Shown piece by piece: positions 1 to 9,451 of a DNA stretch of 64,000 nucleotides. The DNA lies in the NCBI GenBank assembly GCA_045118975.1, contig JBGVCT010000003.1:124001-188000 (forward strand), written 5' to 3'. How positions within the stretch are numbered: position 1 is the first letter of the stretch; each line of letters starts with the position of its first letter. This stretch comes from RGIG6178 sp045118975. GTDB taxonomy: Bacteria; Bacillota_I; Bacilli_A; RFN20; DUOF01. The notes below the pieces were generated by a model. The model did not search any database and had not been told where the DNA came from. It saw only the letters and a list, made by a program, of their open reading frames with translations. Position numbers and translations under genes: made by a program.

Positions 1-143
1 ATAAAGGAGAAGAGAACCAAGCTTCTACAGGAGTTGCCCAAGTTTCTATTGCAAAACACAGAAATGGTGCAACAGGAGGAATTGAATTATTATTCTTAAA
101 AGATGTTGGTTTATTTTCTAATTACACAAAAAGAGAGGAATAG
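1..143 (+). CDS. dnaB: Replicative DNA helicase DnaB, C-terminal end (partial)
   Basis: The frame beginning at base 3 is open from the window edge to a TAG at 141-143, giving about 46 residues. They include VSIAKHRNGATGGIELLFLK, the conserved C-terminal strand of replicative helicase DnaB (family pattern: IxxKxRNGPTG..L.F). DnaB is the hexameric helicase that unwinds the chromosome at the fork. The N-terminus and the ATPase core lie outside the window. The coding end also carries the GAGAGGA that probably serves as ribosome binding site for the next gene, so dnaB and walJ are likely co-transcribed. Identification rests on the short tail only, but the motif is characteristic. Confidence 0.85.
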   Translation, partial: KGEENQASTGVAQVSIAKHRNGATGGIELLFLKDVGLFSNYTKREE

Positions 144-146
144 TTT

Positions 147-911
147 ATGAAATTTTATTCTCTTGCAAGTGGATCTACTGGTAATTCAATGTTAATAGAT
201 AATGGTGGGGAATTATTACTTATTGATGTTGGTATTACATACAATAAAATAAAAGAAAAATTGAGTGAATTAAATTATGATATTAATGATGTTAAATATA
301 TTCTTATAACTCATTCTCATAATGATCATATTAAATCACTGAATTCTTTTTCTATGGAAAAAATTTATTCATGTGCTAAAATACCAGGAATTAAAAACTT
401 AATGGAGAAAGATAAATCATTTTGCTTGGGAAATTATAAAATTATTCCATATCCTTTATCTCATGATGTTCCTTGTTTTGGGTATCGTATAGAATGCAAG
501 GATGAATCATTGGTTTATGTAACTGATACAGGTTATGTAAATTATAAAATAAAAAAATATTTGAAGAACGCAAATTATTATATCTTTGAAAGCAACCATG
601 ATATTAATATGTTAATGGATAGTAATAGACCAAGTTTTTTAAAATCTAGAATATTATCAGATAAAGGACATTTATCAAACGAAGATGCAAGTGAAGCACT
701 TTATGAGTTAATAGGTGATGAAACAAAGGAAATCTATTTAGCACATATTTCTAGAGACTGTAATAATAAAGAACTTGCATATCAAACCTTAATAAAAACT
801 TTTAATACTTACGATTTTGATTATTCAAAATTGGTTATAAAAACATTAGATATGGATGAAATATTAAAAGGAGGGGATGTAAATGAAGAAAGCATTAGCG
901 TTAATACTTAG
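147..911 (+). CDS. walJ: WalJ/YycJ-like metallo-beta-lactamase-fold hydrolase
   Basis: 254 residues starting MKFYSLASGSTGNS, typical of the WalJ (YycJ) branch of metallo-beta-lactamase-fold proteins. The zinc-binding HxHxDH motif is present as THSHNDH near residue 56-61, followed by LSHD, DTG and a late LAHIS histidine. Family members are thought to be exonuclease-like hydrolases linked to coordination of cell wall and replication in Bacillota. In Bacillus the gene lies next to the walRK genes and an htrA gene; here the htrA-like genes follow directly, but walRKHI are not in the window. The last 29 bases overlap the start of the following gene, which indicates translational coupling. Confidence 0.85.
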   Translation: MKFYSLASGSTGNSMLIDNGGELLLIDVGITYNKIKEKLSELNYDINDVKYILITHSHNDHIKSLNSFSMEKIYSCAKIPGIKNLMEKDKSFCLGNYKIIPYPLSHDVPCFGYRIECKDESLVYVTDTGYVNYKIKKYLKNANYYIFESNHDINMLMDSNRPSFLKSRILSDKGHLSNEDASEALYELIGDETKEIYLAHISRDCNNKELAYQTLIKTFNTYDFDYSKLVIKTLDMDEILKGGDVNEESISVNT

Positions 912-1890
912 TTTGGCTATTTGTTTTGTAATTACATGTACTGCGCCTTTAGTTACTGTTACTAAAGATTCATACTTAGTAAGTAGTAAAGACGTAAAAG
1001 CTCCTAGGACAATTTGTAGAAATCAAGATAGTGTAGTTACTATATCTAGTGTTGATGGTTCTATAATTGGCAGTGCTATTACTATGTATAAAACAGGAAA
1101 TGAATACTATTTTGCCACTAGTTTTGATTTGTATTATCCTGAAACTATTTATGAAGTTGTATTAAGTGACTTTACTAGGCATGGATTAATTTTTGTTGGA
1201 GATAGCGAGATGGATGGTATTGCTATTTTTAAATCAACAATCAGAGATTCTTTCCAATGCATTGCAAATACAGAAGGAAACTTAAAGCCTCATGTAGGAG
1301 AAAAAGTTAACATATATGCTAGAAGAAACTTCCTAGAAGAAATGAATCAAGCGCATGTTAATGCTGTAGGAATTTGTAAGAATTGCGGCAAGGAAACATA
1401 TAAAAATTATTTTTATTCAAGATTAACAATTGAAATAGAATCTAATTTTATAGGTGCAGGCATTTTTAATTTAAACAATAACTTAGTAGGAATGATTACA
1501 ACATATAATGATGAATATAAATTTGGAGTGAATTTTGTTGATTCAAATAGAATATTAGATATGATCACTAAGTTTGTTTATAAAGGGGATTATAATAAAA
1601 ATTTTGTTAAATATAATCTACTTAATGTTTCTCAATTAACAGAAAAGGAAAAATATTTATATAGTATTGATGAAATTAATGATGGTGTATTAGTTTCTTC
1701 GATTCACTATATTAATTATTTCACATTAGGATTAAACCAAGGAATGGTTATAGTAAGTGTTAATGATAAACCTATTAAAAATGTTTATGATTTTGATTAT
1801 GAAATAACAAAATACGAAAAAGGTAGTTATCTTGATTTAAAAGTTAGGACAATTATTGGACTATATAGAACAATAAAAGTTAAAATATAG
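883..1890 (+). CDS. HtrA-like trypsin-fold pseudoprotease with PDZ domain
   Basis: 335 residues. An N-terminal hydrophobic segment (about 3-25) is a signal peptide or membrane anchor. The middle has the layout of a trypsin-fold HtrA domain and the C-terminus (about 255-335) is PDZ-like. The catalytic residues are lost compared with the next gene. Where HtrA has TNAHV this protein has TSFDL (no histidine), and where HtrA has AGNSGGPLFN it has SNFIGAGIFN (serine replaced by isoleucine). An aspartate at about 111 may be retained. A CKNC pair sits at 165-168. The protein is therefore probably proteolytically dead and may act as a PDZ binding or regulatory partner of the adjacent HtrA. GGAGGGG lies just upstream of the ATG. 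It overlaps walJ by 29 bases and precedes the active paralogue by 17. Confidence 0.7.
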   Translation: MKKALALILSLAICFVITCTAPLVTVTKDSYLVSSKDVKAPRTICRNQDSVVTISSVDGSIIGSAITMYKTGNEYYFATSFDLYYPETIYEVVLSDFTRHGLIFVGDSEMDGIAIFKSTIRDSFQCIANTEGNLKPHVGEKVNIYARRNFLEEMNQAHVNAVGICKNCGKETYKNYFYSRLTIEIESNFIGAGIFNLNNNLVGMITTYNDEYKFGVNFVDSNRILDMITKFVYKGDYNKNFVKYNLLNVSQLTEKEKYLYSIDEINDGVLVSSIHYINYFTLGLNQGMVIVSVNDKPIKNVYDFDYEITKYEKGSYLDLKVRTIIGLYRTIKVKI

Positions 1891-1907
1891 GAAAGGGGTA
1901 AAAGAAT

Positions 1908-3023
1908 ATGAAAAAATTTAGAAAGGGTTTAATTTTATTAAGTGCAGGTCTAGTTTTACTAACTGCAGGTTGTAGTTGCTACAATGGCGAAGATGAAAAT
2001 CAAAATGAAGAAACAAATCACGATAGCGCTGCAAATTATGATGACTTCAAAAATAGTCTTTCAGGATTATATGAAGAAAATGTAAAAACAACAGTTGTTG
2101 TTGAAGCTTTTAATAAAGCAGGTAATAGATCTTTAGGCACAGGTTTTGTATATAGAGAAGAGGGAGGCACTGCCTATATTTTAACTAATGCACACGTATT
2201 AGTGAGTAAAGATGGAAATGGCGATGTAAATTATTACACAAATAAAATTGAAGTAGTTTATTCAAACTATGAAAGACAAAGAGTTTCTCTTGCAGGTTAT
2301 GATAGAAATGAAGATGTGGCTGTGTTAATGGTTGGTGCTAATACTAATTATAAAGTTGCAAAAATTGTTAATGATGATTATTCAACAAATGTTGGGGATG
2401 CAGTATTTGCTATAGGTCATCCTCATGATCAAAGATTTTCATTAACTGAGGGTGTTATTAGTGGAACTAAGATTAAAACATCTTTAGATTATATTGCAGT
2501 AAATGCTTCTACAAAAACATTTGTTTACAATAGTACAGCAACAATTAACGCAGGTAATAGTGGAGGACCGCTATTTAATGCTAATGGAGAAGTTGTAGCT
2601 ATTAATACAATGTATCCAAATGATACTGGTGCTAATACACCACATAGAAATTTCAACTATTCAATTCCAGTAAGACATTGTGTAGATGTTGCTGATCATC
2701 TTGTTGGAAGTCCAAATGAAAATTCATATAAAAGAGCTGTTTTAAATCTGACAGGAAAATCAATTTCTTCATATGATACTACAGCTGCTGCTAATGCAAA
2801 TATAACAGTTAAAAGAGGTGTACATGTTACATCATCTAGTTATGTAGAAATTCCAGCTGATATAAAAGTAATTACAGCTGTTGACGGTGTAGAGATTGCA
2901 ACTATTGAAGAATTAGAATATGCAATATTTACTAAAAAGAGTAGCGATACAACTGTTACATTAACAATATGTGATAAGACAGGATCTACTGGAAAACAAC
3001 AAATTATTACATTAAGTAGATAA
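1908..3023 (+). CDS. HtrA/DegP-like serine protease, lipoprotein
   Basis: 371 residues. The signal peptide ends in a lipobox, LTAG-C22, so it should be a lipid-anchored exported protein. A negatively charged linker follows (residues 25-45). The trypsin-fold domain has the full triad: His96 in TNAHV, Asp136 in NEDVAVL and Ser218 in NAGNSGGPLFN. The C-terminal 90 residues form a reduced PDZ-like domain. HtrA proteases degrade misfolded exported proteins. The position walJ-htrA-rlmH matches htrC of Bacillus. The lipoprotein anchor is a difference from the usual single transmembrane helix of Bacillus HtrA. GAAAGGGG precedes the ATG. The preceding gene is a catalytically dead relative, so this looks like an enzyme-pseudoenzyme pair. 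Confidence 0.88.
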   Translation: MKKFRKGLILLSAGLVLLTAGCSCYNGEDENQNEETNHDSAANYDDFKNSLSGLYEENVKTTVVVEAFNKAGNRSLGTGFVYREEGGTAYILTNAHVLVSKDGNGDVNYYTNKIEVVYSNYERQRVSLAGYDRNEDVAVLMVGANTNYKVAKIVNDDYSTNVGDAVFAIGHPHDQRFSLTEGVISGTKIKTSLDYIAVNASTKTFVYNSTATINAGNSGGPLFNANGEVVAINTMYPNDTGANTPHRNFNYSIPVRHCVDVADHLVGSPNENSYKRAVLNLTGKSISSYDTTAAANANITVKRGVHVTSSSYVEIPADIKVITAVDGVEIATIEELEYAIFTKKSSDTTVTLTICDKTGSTGKQQIITLSR

Positions 3024-3025
3024 TT

Positions 3026-3490
3026 ATGATTAAAATAAAAGTAATTTGTGTAGGCAAAATCAAAGATGCCTATCTAGAAACAGGAATAAAAGAGTATCTA
3101 AAGCGTTTAACTTCATATGCAAAAGTTGAAGTTATAGAAGTTAAAGACGAAAAAATAGATAATGAAGATAAAGTTAAAGAAATAGAAGGAAAAAGAATTA
3201 TAGAAAAGTTAGATAAAGATTATTTCAATATATTTGTAGATTTACATGGTAAAAAAATGTCTAGTGAATCACTAGCAGAATATACCCAAAAACTTATCGA
3301 TAGGGGAACAGGAAATATTTGTTTTGTTATTGCAGGAAGTTTAGGATATTCTGAAGAAGTATTAAAATATGCAAATTTTAGGCTTTCTCTTTCGGAAATG
3401 ACTTTTACCCATCAGATGACTAGGTTACTTATTTTAGAACAAATTTACCGTGTTTTTAAGATAAATAACAATGAGATATACCATAAATAA
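3026..3490 (+). CDS. rlmH: 23S rRNA (pseudouridine1915-N3)-methyltransferase RlmH
   Basis: 154 residues, the normal length for the SPOUT-family enzyme that methylates pseudouridine 1915 in helix 69 of 23S rRNA using SAM. The signature blocks are clear: FVDLHGKKMSSE, FVIAGSLGYSEEV, and the C-terminal LSLSEMTFTHQMTRLLILEQ followed by IYRVFKI and a final YHK. The THQ replaces the common PHQ. The gene starts two bases after the htrA stop, so it is in the same operon, and a strong terminator follows at once. In most Bacillota rlmH lies just left of the replication origin; here the next gene is yaaA instead of dnaA. Confidence 0.93.
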   Translation: MIKIKVICVGKIKDAYLETGIKEYLKRLTSYAKVEVIEVKDEKIDNEDKVKEIEGKRIIEKLDKDYFNIFVDLHGKKMSSESLAEYTQKLIDRGTGNICFVIAGSLGYSEEVLKYANFRLSLSEMTFTHQMTRLLILEQIYRVFKINNNEIYHK

Positions 3491-3497
3491 TAATTAA

Positions 3498-3530
3498 GAG
3501 GTGATAAAACACCTCTTTTTTTATTTTTTT
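3498..3530 (+). terminator. Intrinsic terminator of the walJ-htrA-rlmH operon
   Basis: Inverted repeat GAGGTG (3498-3503) and CACCTC (3510-3515) followed by a long T run. It lies 8 bases after the rlmH stop. Confidence 0.88.
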
Positions 3531-3575
3531 AATTAAAATATAGCTTTTTTGGAGGGTTTTAAAAGTTCTTTTTCT

Positions 3576-3604
3576 TTTACATTTAACCCCTTTTATGATA
3601 GAAT
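3576..3604 (+). promoter_or_regulatory. Sigma-A promoter for yaaA-recF-gyrBA
   Basis: TTTACA (3576-3581), 17-base spacer, TAGAAT (3599-3604), with an upstream TG one base before the -10 (extended -10). This is the only promoter-like site in the 160 bases between rlmH and yaaA, and the gene start is at 3652. Confidence 0.75.
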
Positions 3605-3651
3605 ATAAATGTATTTATATTCTTTCATAAATATAAGAAAAGAGGGATCTT

Positions 3652-3861
3652 ATGGTGGATGTTAAAATCACAAGTGAATACATCACTCTAGGCCAATTTC
3701 TAAAGTTCGTTTCAATTATAGGAAATGGCAGCGAGGCTAAGATTTATTTAGCTAGCAACATTGTCTATATAAATGATGTAGAAGATGCTAGAAGAGGAAG
3801 AAAAATTTATCCTGGTGATGTAGTAAAAGTTGAAAACAAAGTTTATAAGGTTATAAGCTAA
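3652..3861 (+). CDS. yaaA: S4-domain RNA-binding protein YaaA
   Basis: 69 residues forming a single S4-like RNA-binding domain: ITLGQFLKFVS, an AKIYLASNIVYIN centre, then a GRKIYPGDVV turn. This small protein is conserved between dnaN and recF in Bacillota and is thought to bind ribosomal RNA or ribosomes. Start ATG 3652 is preceded by GAGGG. Its stop shares one base with the recF start (TAATG), so recF translation is coupled to it. It is the first gene of the yaaA-recF-gyrB-gyrA operon here, because dnaA and dnaN, which usually precede it, are not present. Confidence 0.88.
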   Translation: MVDVKITSEYITLGQFLKFVSIIGNGSEAKIYLASNIVYINDVEDARRGRKIYPGDVVKVENKVYKVIS

Positions 3862-4916
3862 TGTATTTGGAAAGATTGGCGGTTATTAATTTTAGAAACT
3901 ATAAACAATTAGATGTTAAATTTAATAAGGGGATAAATTATATTGTTGGAAATAATGGAGTAGGCAAAACAAACTTACTTGAAGCAATATATTATTTGTC
4001 AAATCTGGAGTCATTTAGAAGTAACGAAGATAAAAATCTTATTAATGAATTTAAAGGACAATTTAGATTAGAATCAATTGTTGATGGTATAGATTATAGA
4101 TTAACAATCGCAAGTGGATTTAAAGAATTACAAATAGATGGTATAGAGTATAAAAAATATCGTGAGTATTTAGGTAATGTGAATGTTATTGAATTTGTAC
4201 CTATGCAAGTATATTTGTTTAAAGATTCACCTAAAGATAGAAGAAAGTTTATTGATAAAGAACTTTCTAAGATAAATAAAGATTACCTTGAAAAGTTGCT
4301 TGTTTATAATAAACTCATTAAACAGAGGAATGAGTTATTGAAGACTAGTGATACATATAAAGAAAAACTATTTGAAGTTATAGATGAAAAATTAGCTGAG
4401 TTACAAACTTATATAATAGATGAAAGAAAAAAATTCTTAACAGAGTTAGAAAACAATCTAAAAGAAATAAATATAGAGTTTGATATAAAACTTAAATATG
4501 ATTCATTTATAAGTGATGTTTCAAAAGAAAATATTTTAAAAAAGTATAAAGAAGTATATCAAAAAGATAAAGAAAAAATGGTTACTTCAATAGGCATACA
4601 TAGAGATGACTTTACAATGTATATAAATAACATTGAAATAGCAAATTATGCTTCTCAGGGTGAACAAAGATATTGCGTGCTATTTTTAAAATTAGCGCTT
4701 GCTAAATTAATTAAAGAAAAAATAAATAAAGATCCAATAATTATTCTAGATGATGTCTTTTCAGAACTTGATGAGTCTAGAAAAATAAAAGTTTATGAAA
4801 TATTGAAAGAATATGAACAAGTATTTATTAGTGGATGTCAAAATGAAAATTCAGATATGAATGTATATCGAGTAGAAAATGAAAAAGTAAATCTAGTGAA
4901 GGAGGAGTTAAAATGA
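3861..4916 (+). CDS. recF: DNA replication and repair protein RecF
   Basis: 351 residues with the SMC/ABC-like ATPase arrangement of RecF: Walker A GNNGVGKTN near residue 34-42, the signature SQGEQRY near 266, and Walker B IIILDDVFSELDE near 290. RecF works with RecO and RecR to load RecA at gapped DNA; recR is also in this window (15630). It overlaps yaaA by one base at the start and gyrB by four bases (ATGA) at the end, so the three genes are translationally coupled. The length is normal for the family (about 360-370). Confidence 0.95.
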   Translation: MYLERLAVINFRNYKQLDVKFNKGINYIVGNNGVGKTNLLEAIYYLSNLESFRSNEDKNLINEFKGQFRLESIVDGIDYRLTIASGFKELQIDGIEYKKYREYLGNVNVIEFVPMQVYLFKDSPKDRRKFIDKELSKINKDYLEKLLVYNKLIKQRNELLKTSDTYKEKLFEVIDEKLAELQTYIIDERKKFLTELENNLKEINIEFDIKLKYDSFISDVSKENILKKYKEVYQKDKEKMVTSIGIHRDDFTMYINNIEIANYASQGEQRYCVLFLKLALAKLIKEKINKDPIIILDDVFSELDESRKIKVYEILKEYEQVFISGCQNENSDMNVYRVENEKVNLVKEELK

Positions 4917-6877
4917 GCGAAGTTAATAACGAAGAATTAGGTTTAGATAAGGTTAAGGCCAGTGAGATATATACTGAAGATAATATTCAAGTATTAGAAG
5001 GTTTAGAAGCTGTTAGAAAAAGACCAGGTATGTACATTGGTACTACAAGTGAGAGAGGATTACATCACCTTGTATGGGAAATTGTAGATAACGCTATAGA
5101 TGAGTCTCTTGCAGGCTATTGTACAGAAGTTAATGTAATTATTACTGCTAGAGACGAAATTATAGTTAGAGATAATGGAAGAGGTATTCCAGTAGGAAAG
5201 CATCCTAAAACAGGTATATCTACAGTAGAAACAGTTTATACTGTATTACACGCTGGTGGTAAATTTGGTGAAGGTGGAGGCTACAAAGTTAGTGGAGGTC
5301 TTCATGGAGTTGGTGCTTCAGTTGTTAACGCCTTAAGTGAATATGTTGAAGTTAAAGTTTGTAAAGATGGCAAAGAATATTTCACTAGATTTGAAAATGG
5401 AGGACACAGAGCAGTTCCACTTCAAGAAGTTGGTCCAACAACAGATAGAGGAACAGCTGTTATGTTTAAACCAGATGGTGCTATTTTTAAAGAAACCACA
5501 GTATTTAATTATGAAACATTAAGAGAACACCTAAAGCAAAGTGCATTCTTAAACAAAGGATTGAAAATAACTTTAGAAGATGAAAGAGTAGAACCTCATA
5601 AAAAAGATGAATTTAAATATGATGGTGGTATAAAAGAGTATGTGGAATTCTTAAATGAAAATAAAAAAGTTCTACATGATGTAGTTTATTGTGAAGGAAA
5701 TAATAGTGGTATTTATACTGAAATTGCTTTCCAATATAATGATGGATATAGTGCTGGTGTATATACATATTGTAACAATATTAATACTCATGAAGGTGGT
5801 ATGCATGAAGAAGCATTCAGACACACTTTAAATAGAATTGTTAATGATTTTGCTAAGAGTACAAAAGTATTAAAAGATAAAGATGAAGCATTTACTAGCG
5901 ATGATACAAGAGAAGGTTTAGTTGCTATAGTTTCAGTTAGACATCCAGATCCTCAATATGAGGGACAAACTAAAACAAAATTAGGAAATAGCGATGCAAA
6001 AAAAGCAGTACGTGAAGTATTTGCTAAAAACTTAGAAAGATATTTCCAAGAGAACCCAGACGTAGTTAAAATCATTTTAGAAAAAATTAGCCAAGCATCT
6101 AGAGCAAGAATTGCTGCAAGAAAGGCAAGAGAAGCTACAAGAAAAAATGGAATCGATATGTTAAGTGATACCACAGGTAAGTTGGCTGATTGTTCATCTA
6201 GAAACGCAGAATTAAATGAATTATATATAGTCGAGGGAGATTCAGCTGGTGGTAGTGCTAAGCAAGGTAGAGATAGAGAACACCAAGCAATTCTTCCACT
6301 TAGAGGTAAAATTCTAAATGTAGAAAAAGCTAGACAAGATAGAGTATTCGATAATGCTGAAATTGCTACCATGATCAAGGCTTTGGGAGCAGGTATCAAA
6401 GAAAATATGGATTTAACTAAATTAAATTATCATAAAGTTGTTATCATGACCGATGCTGATGTAGATGGAGCTCATATTCAAATATTATTATTAACATTCT
6501 TCTATAGATATATGAAACCACTTGTAGAACAAGGGCATGTATACATTGCTTGTCCTCCACTTTATCAAGCAAAGGTTAAATCTGTAAAAGAACCATTCTA
6601 TTTATATAGTGATGCTGAACTTGATAAGTTAAAACAAGAATATGCAAAAGTTAATGAAAAAGTAGAAATTCAAAGATATAAAGGTCTAGGAGAAATGGAT
6701 TATAACCAACTATGGGAAACTACTATGAATCCTAAAAATAGAACTCTTCTTAGAGTTAATGTAGGAGATGCTATGGAAGCAGATAGAACATTCTCTATGT
6801 TAATGGGAGAAGAGGTAGAGCCTAGAAGAGTATTTATACAAGAAAATGCTACATTTGTAGAAAATCTAGATATATAA
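4913..6877 (+). CDS. gyrB: DNA gyrase subunit B
   Basis: 654 residues. The GHKL ATPase domain shows KRPGMYIG, VDNAIDES, DNGRGIPV and GGLHGVGASVVNALS. The Toprim domain shows EGDSAGGSAKQGRDR and MTDADVDGAHI, and the C-terminal tail has RYKGLGEM. The length matches bacterial GyrB (about 640). Together with GyrA it makes the A2B2 type II topoisomerase that introduces negative supercoils using ATP. The start is the ATG overlapping the recF stop, preceded by AAGGAGG inside recF. gyrA follows after 13 bases. Confidence 0.97.
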   Translation: MSEVNNEELGLDKVKASEIYTEDNIQVLEGLEAVRKRPGMYIGTTSERGLHHLVWEIVDNAIDESLAGYCTEVNVIITARDEIIVRDNGRGIPVGKHPKTGISTVETVYTVLHAGGKFGEGGGYKVSGGLHGVGASVVNALSEYVEVKVCKDGKEYFTRFENGGHRAVPLQEVGPTTDRGTAVMFKPDGAIFKETTVFNYETLREHLKQSAFLNKGLKITLEDERVEPHKKDEFKYDGGIKEYVEFLNENKKVLHDVVYCEGNNSGIYTEIAFQYNDGYSAGVYTYCNNINTHEGGMHEEAFRHTLNRIVNDFAKSTKVLKDKDEAFTSDDTREGLVAIVSVRHPDPQYEGQTKTKLGNSDAKKAVREVFAKNLERYFQENPDVVKIILEKISQASRARIAARKAREATRKNGIDMLSDTTGKLADCSSRNAELNELYIVEGDSAGGSAKQGRDREHQAILPLRGKILNVEKARQDRVFDNAEIATMIKALGAGIKENMDLTKLNYHKVVIMTDADVDGAHIQILLLTFFYRYMKPLVEQGHVYIACPPLYQAKVKSVKEPFYLYSDAELDKLKQEYAKVNEKVEIQRYKGLGEMDYNQLWETTMNPKNRTLLRVNVGDAMEADRTFSMLMGEEVEPRRVFIQENATFVENLDI

Positions 6878-6890
6878 GGAGGTGCACAAG

Positions 6891-9443
6891 ATGGAAGAAA
6901 AAGAATTAAATGAACAAGTAGTTGCAGAAGAAAGACCTTCAATTGATGAAGATTATATTCATGATAAAAGTGTTAAAGATATAGATATGACTAAGAAAAT
7001 TCAAAATTCATTCTTAGACTATGCTATGTCAGTTATTGTATCTCGTGCATTGCCAGATGTAAGAGATGGATTAAAACCAGTTCATAGAAGAATTATTTAT
7101 TCAATGAATGAACTAGGATTACAACCTAATAAAGCGTATAAGAAGTCAGCAAGAATTGTTGGAGACACAATGGGTAAATATCACCCTCATGGTGACTCTT
7201 CAATATATGAGGCGTTAGTTAGACTTGCTCAAGATTTCTCAACTAGATATTTGCTTGTAGATGGTCATGGTAACTTTGGTAGTGTGGATGGCGATGGAGC
7301 TGCTGCGATGCGTTATACTGAAGCTAGAATGGCTAAAATCACAATGGAAATGATTCGTGATATCGATAGAGATACTGTTGATTTTATGGATAACTATGAT
7401 GCTAGTGAACAAGAACCAGTTGTTTTACCTTCTAGAGTACCTAATTTATTAATTAATGGTGCTACAGGTATCGCTGTTGGTATGGCTACAAATATTCCTC
7501 CTCATAATTTAGGAGAAATTCTTGATGGCTTACTAGCAATACTAGATAATCCAGAAATTACTGTAGATGAATTAATGATGAATTATATATATGGTCCTGA
7601 TTTCCCTACAGGTGGTATTATTTTAGGCCGTGGAGGAATCAAAAAGGCATATGAAACAGGAAATGGATCTATTGTTATAAGAAGTAAATGCTCTATTGAA
7701 AAGTCACTTCATAACTCAAGTAGATTTAATATAATTGTAAGTGAATTGCCATATCAAGTTAATAAACAATTATTAATTCAAAAAATCGCTGAACTTGTTA
7801 AGAATAAGTTAATTGAGGGAATAAGTGATGTAAGAGATGAATCAAACAGAGAAGGAATAAGAGTTGTTATTGAACTTAAAAAAGATGTTGTTCCTGAAGT
7901 AATATTGAATCAATTATATAAACTAACTCAATTACAAACTAGTTTTGGTATTAATTCTCTTGTTATTGACAAGGGTGTACCTAAGGTTATGTCTATTAAA
8001 GATATGCTTAATGCTTATTTAGATCACCAAAAAGAGGTAATAACTAGAAGAAGTAATTATTTATTAAAGCAATATAGAGATAGAATTCATGTTTTACAAG
8101 GTTTAAAAATAGCTTGTGATAATATTGATGAAGTTATTGCTATTATAAGAGGAAGTAAGAGTGCTGCGATTGCTAGCGATAGTTTAATCCAAAGATTCGA
8201 ATTAACTCAAGTTCAAGCTAAGGCTATCCTAGATATGCAATTGCATAGATTAACAGGATTAGAACTTGAAGGAATCAATAATGATATTGAAAAATTGCAA
8301 CTTAATATTGATGAACTTGAAGGAATTATTTCAGATGAAACTAAACTAGTTGCTTTATTGAAAGAAGAATTAGAAGAAGTTAGAAGATATAGTGATGATA
8401 GAAGAACAGAAATAACTAATGATTTTAGTGATATCGATGATGAAGATTTAATTCCAAGAGAAGATATAGTAATTACTTTAACTGAAAAAGGATATATTAA
8501 GAGAGTAACTACTGATACTTATAAGTCTCAAAATAGAGGTGGAAGAGGTATTAAGGGTATGACAACTCATGATGATGACTTAGTAGAGAGAATGCTAATT
8601 GCTAATACTCATACAGATATATTATTCTTTACTAATGCAGGTAGAGTATATAGAGTAAGAGGATATAAGATTCCTGAATTCTCTAGACAATCTAAGGGAT
8701 TGCCAATTATCAACTTATTAAAGATGGATAAGAGCGAGACTGTTAGAGCTATGATATCTATTGATGCAGAGTCTATTCTTGGAAGTGAACAATTGCTATT
8801 TGTATCTACAAATGGTATCTCTAAGAGAGTTGATATCGAAGAATTTAAAAACATTAGACAAAATGGTAAGATTGCTGTTTCCTTAAAAGAGGGTGACGAA
8901 TTATTTACTGTTAAGAAGACTAATGGAGATGAAGATATATTAATATCTGCTAGCAATGGAAAACTTGTTAGATTTAACGAAACAGAAATTAGAAGTATGG
9001 GAAGAACAGCAAGTGGTGTTAAATCAATCAATGTAGGTGATGGTAAGGTTGTTGGTGTTACAACTTCTAGTGAAGGTAAATATGTACTTGTTTTAACTAA
9101 CAAGGGATATGGTAAAATGTCTGAACTTGATGAATATAGAGTAATGGCTCATCGTGGTGGTAAGGGAGTAACTACAATTAAGAGTAGTGAAAAAACAGGC
9201 CATCTTGTATGTATGAAGGCCGTTAACGGAGATGAAGATTTACTTATTGTTACAAATAAGGGTGTAATGATAAGAGTTCCATTAGAGCAAGTTAAGATAG
9301 CAAGTAGAAATACTCAAGGAGTAAGAGTAATTAGACTTGATGGCAATAGTGAGGTATCCTCTTTGGAAGTAACTGCTAAGGAAGAGGAAGATGATCTAGA
9401 GGTTGTAGAGGAGTCTCAACCTCAAGAAATCACTCAAGAATAA
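6891..9443 (+). CDS. gyrA: DNA gyrase subunit A
   Basis: 850 residues from the ATG at 6891, preceded by TAAGGAGGTG with good spacing. A GTG at 6882 is in frame but lies inside that ribosome binding site, so it is rejected. The catalytic tyrosine is Tyr142 in AAMRYTEARM. The quinolone-resistance region reads GKYHPHGDSSIYEALVRLAQ, with the usual serine pair. The C-terminal half carries the beta-pinwheel with the GyrA box (QNRGGRG) and an acidic tail. It cuts and rejoins DNA in the gyrase holoenzyme. It is the last gene of the operon, followed by a strong terminator. Confidence 0.97.
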   Translation: MEEKELNEQVVAEERPSIDEDYIHDKSVKDIDMTKKIQNSFLDYAMSVIVSRALPDVRDGLKPVHRRIIYSMNELGLQPNKAYKKSARIVGDTMGKYHPHGDSSIYEALVRLAQDFSTRYLLVDGHGNFGSVDGDGAAAMRYTEARMAKITMEMIRDIDRDTVDFMDNYDASEQEPVVLPSRVPNLLINGATGIAVGMATNIPPHNLGEILDGLLAILDNPEITVDELMMNYIYGPDFPTGGIILGRGGIKKAYETGNGSIVIRSKCSIEKSLHNSSRFNIIVSELPYQVNKQLLIQKIAELVKNKLIEGISDVRDESNREGIRVVIELKKDVVPEVILNQLYKLTQLQTSFGINSLVIDKGVPKVMSIKDMLNAYLDHQKEVITRRSNYLLKQYRDRIHVLQGLKIACDNIDEVIAIIRGSKSAAIASDSLIQRFELTQVQAKAILDMQLHRLTGLELEGINNDIEKLQLNIDELEGIISDETKLVALLKEELEEVRRYSDDRRTEITNDFSDIDDEDLIPREDIVITLTEKGYIKRVTTDTYKSQNRGGRGIKGMTTHDDDLVERMLIANTHTDILFFTNAGRVYRVRGYKIPEFSRQSKGLPIINLLKMDKSETVRAMISIDAESILGSEQLLFVSTNGISKRVDIEEFKNIRQNGKIAVSLKEGDELFTVKKTNGDEDILISASNGKLVRFNETEIRSMGRTASGVKSINVGDGKVVGVTTSSEGKYVLVLTNKGYGKMSELDEYRVMAHRGGKGVTTIKSSEKTGHLVCMKAVNGDEDLLIVTNKGVMIRVPLEQVKIASRNTQGVRVIRLDGNSEVSSLEVTAKEEEDDLEVVEESQPQEITQE

Positions 9444-9451
9444 TAAAATAA

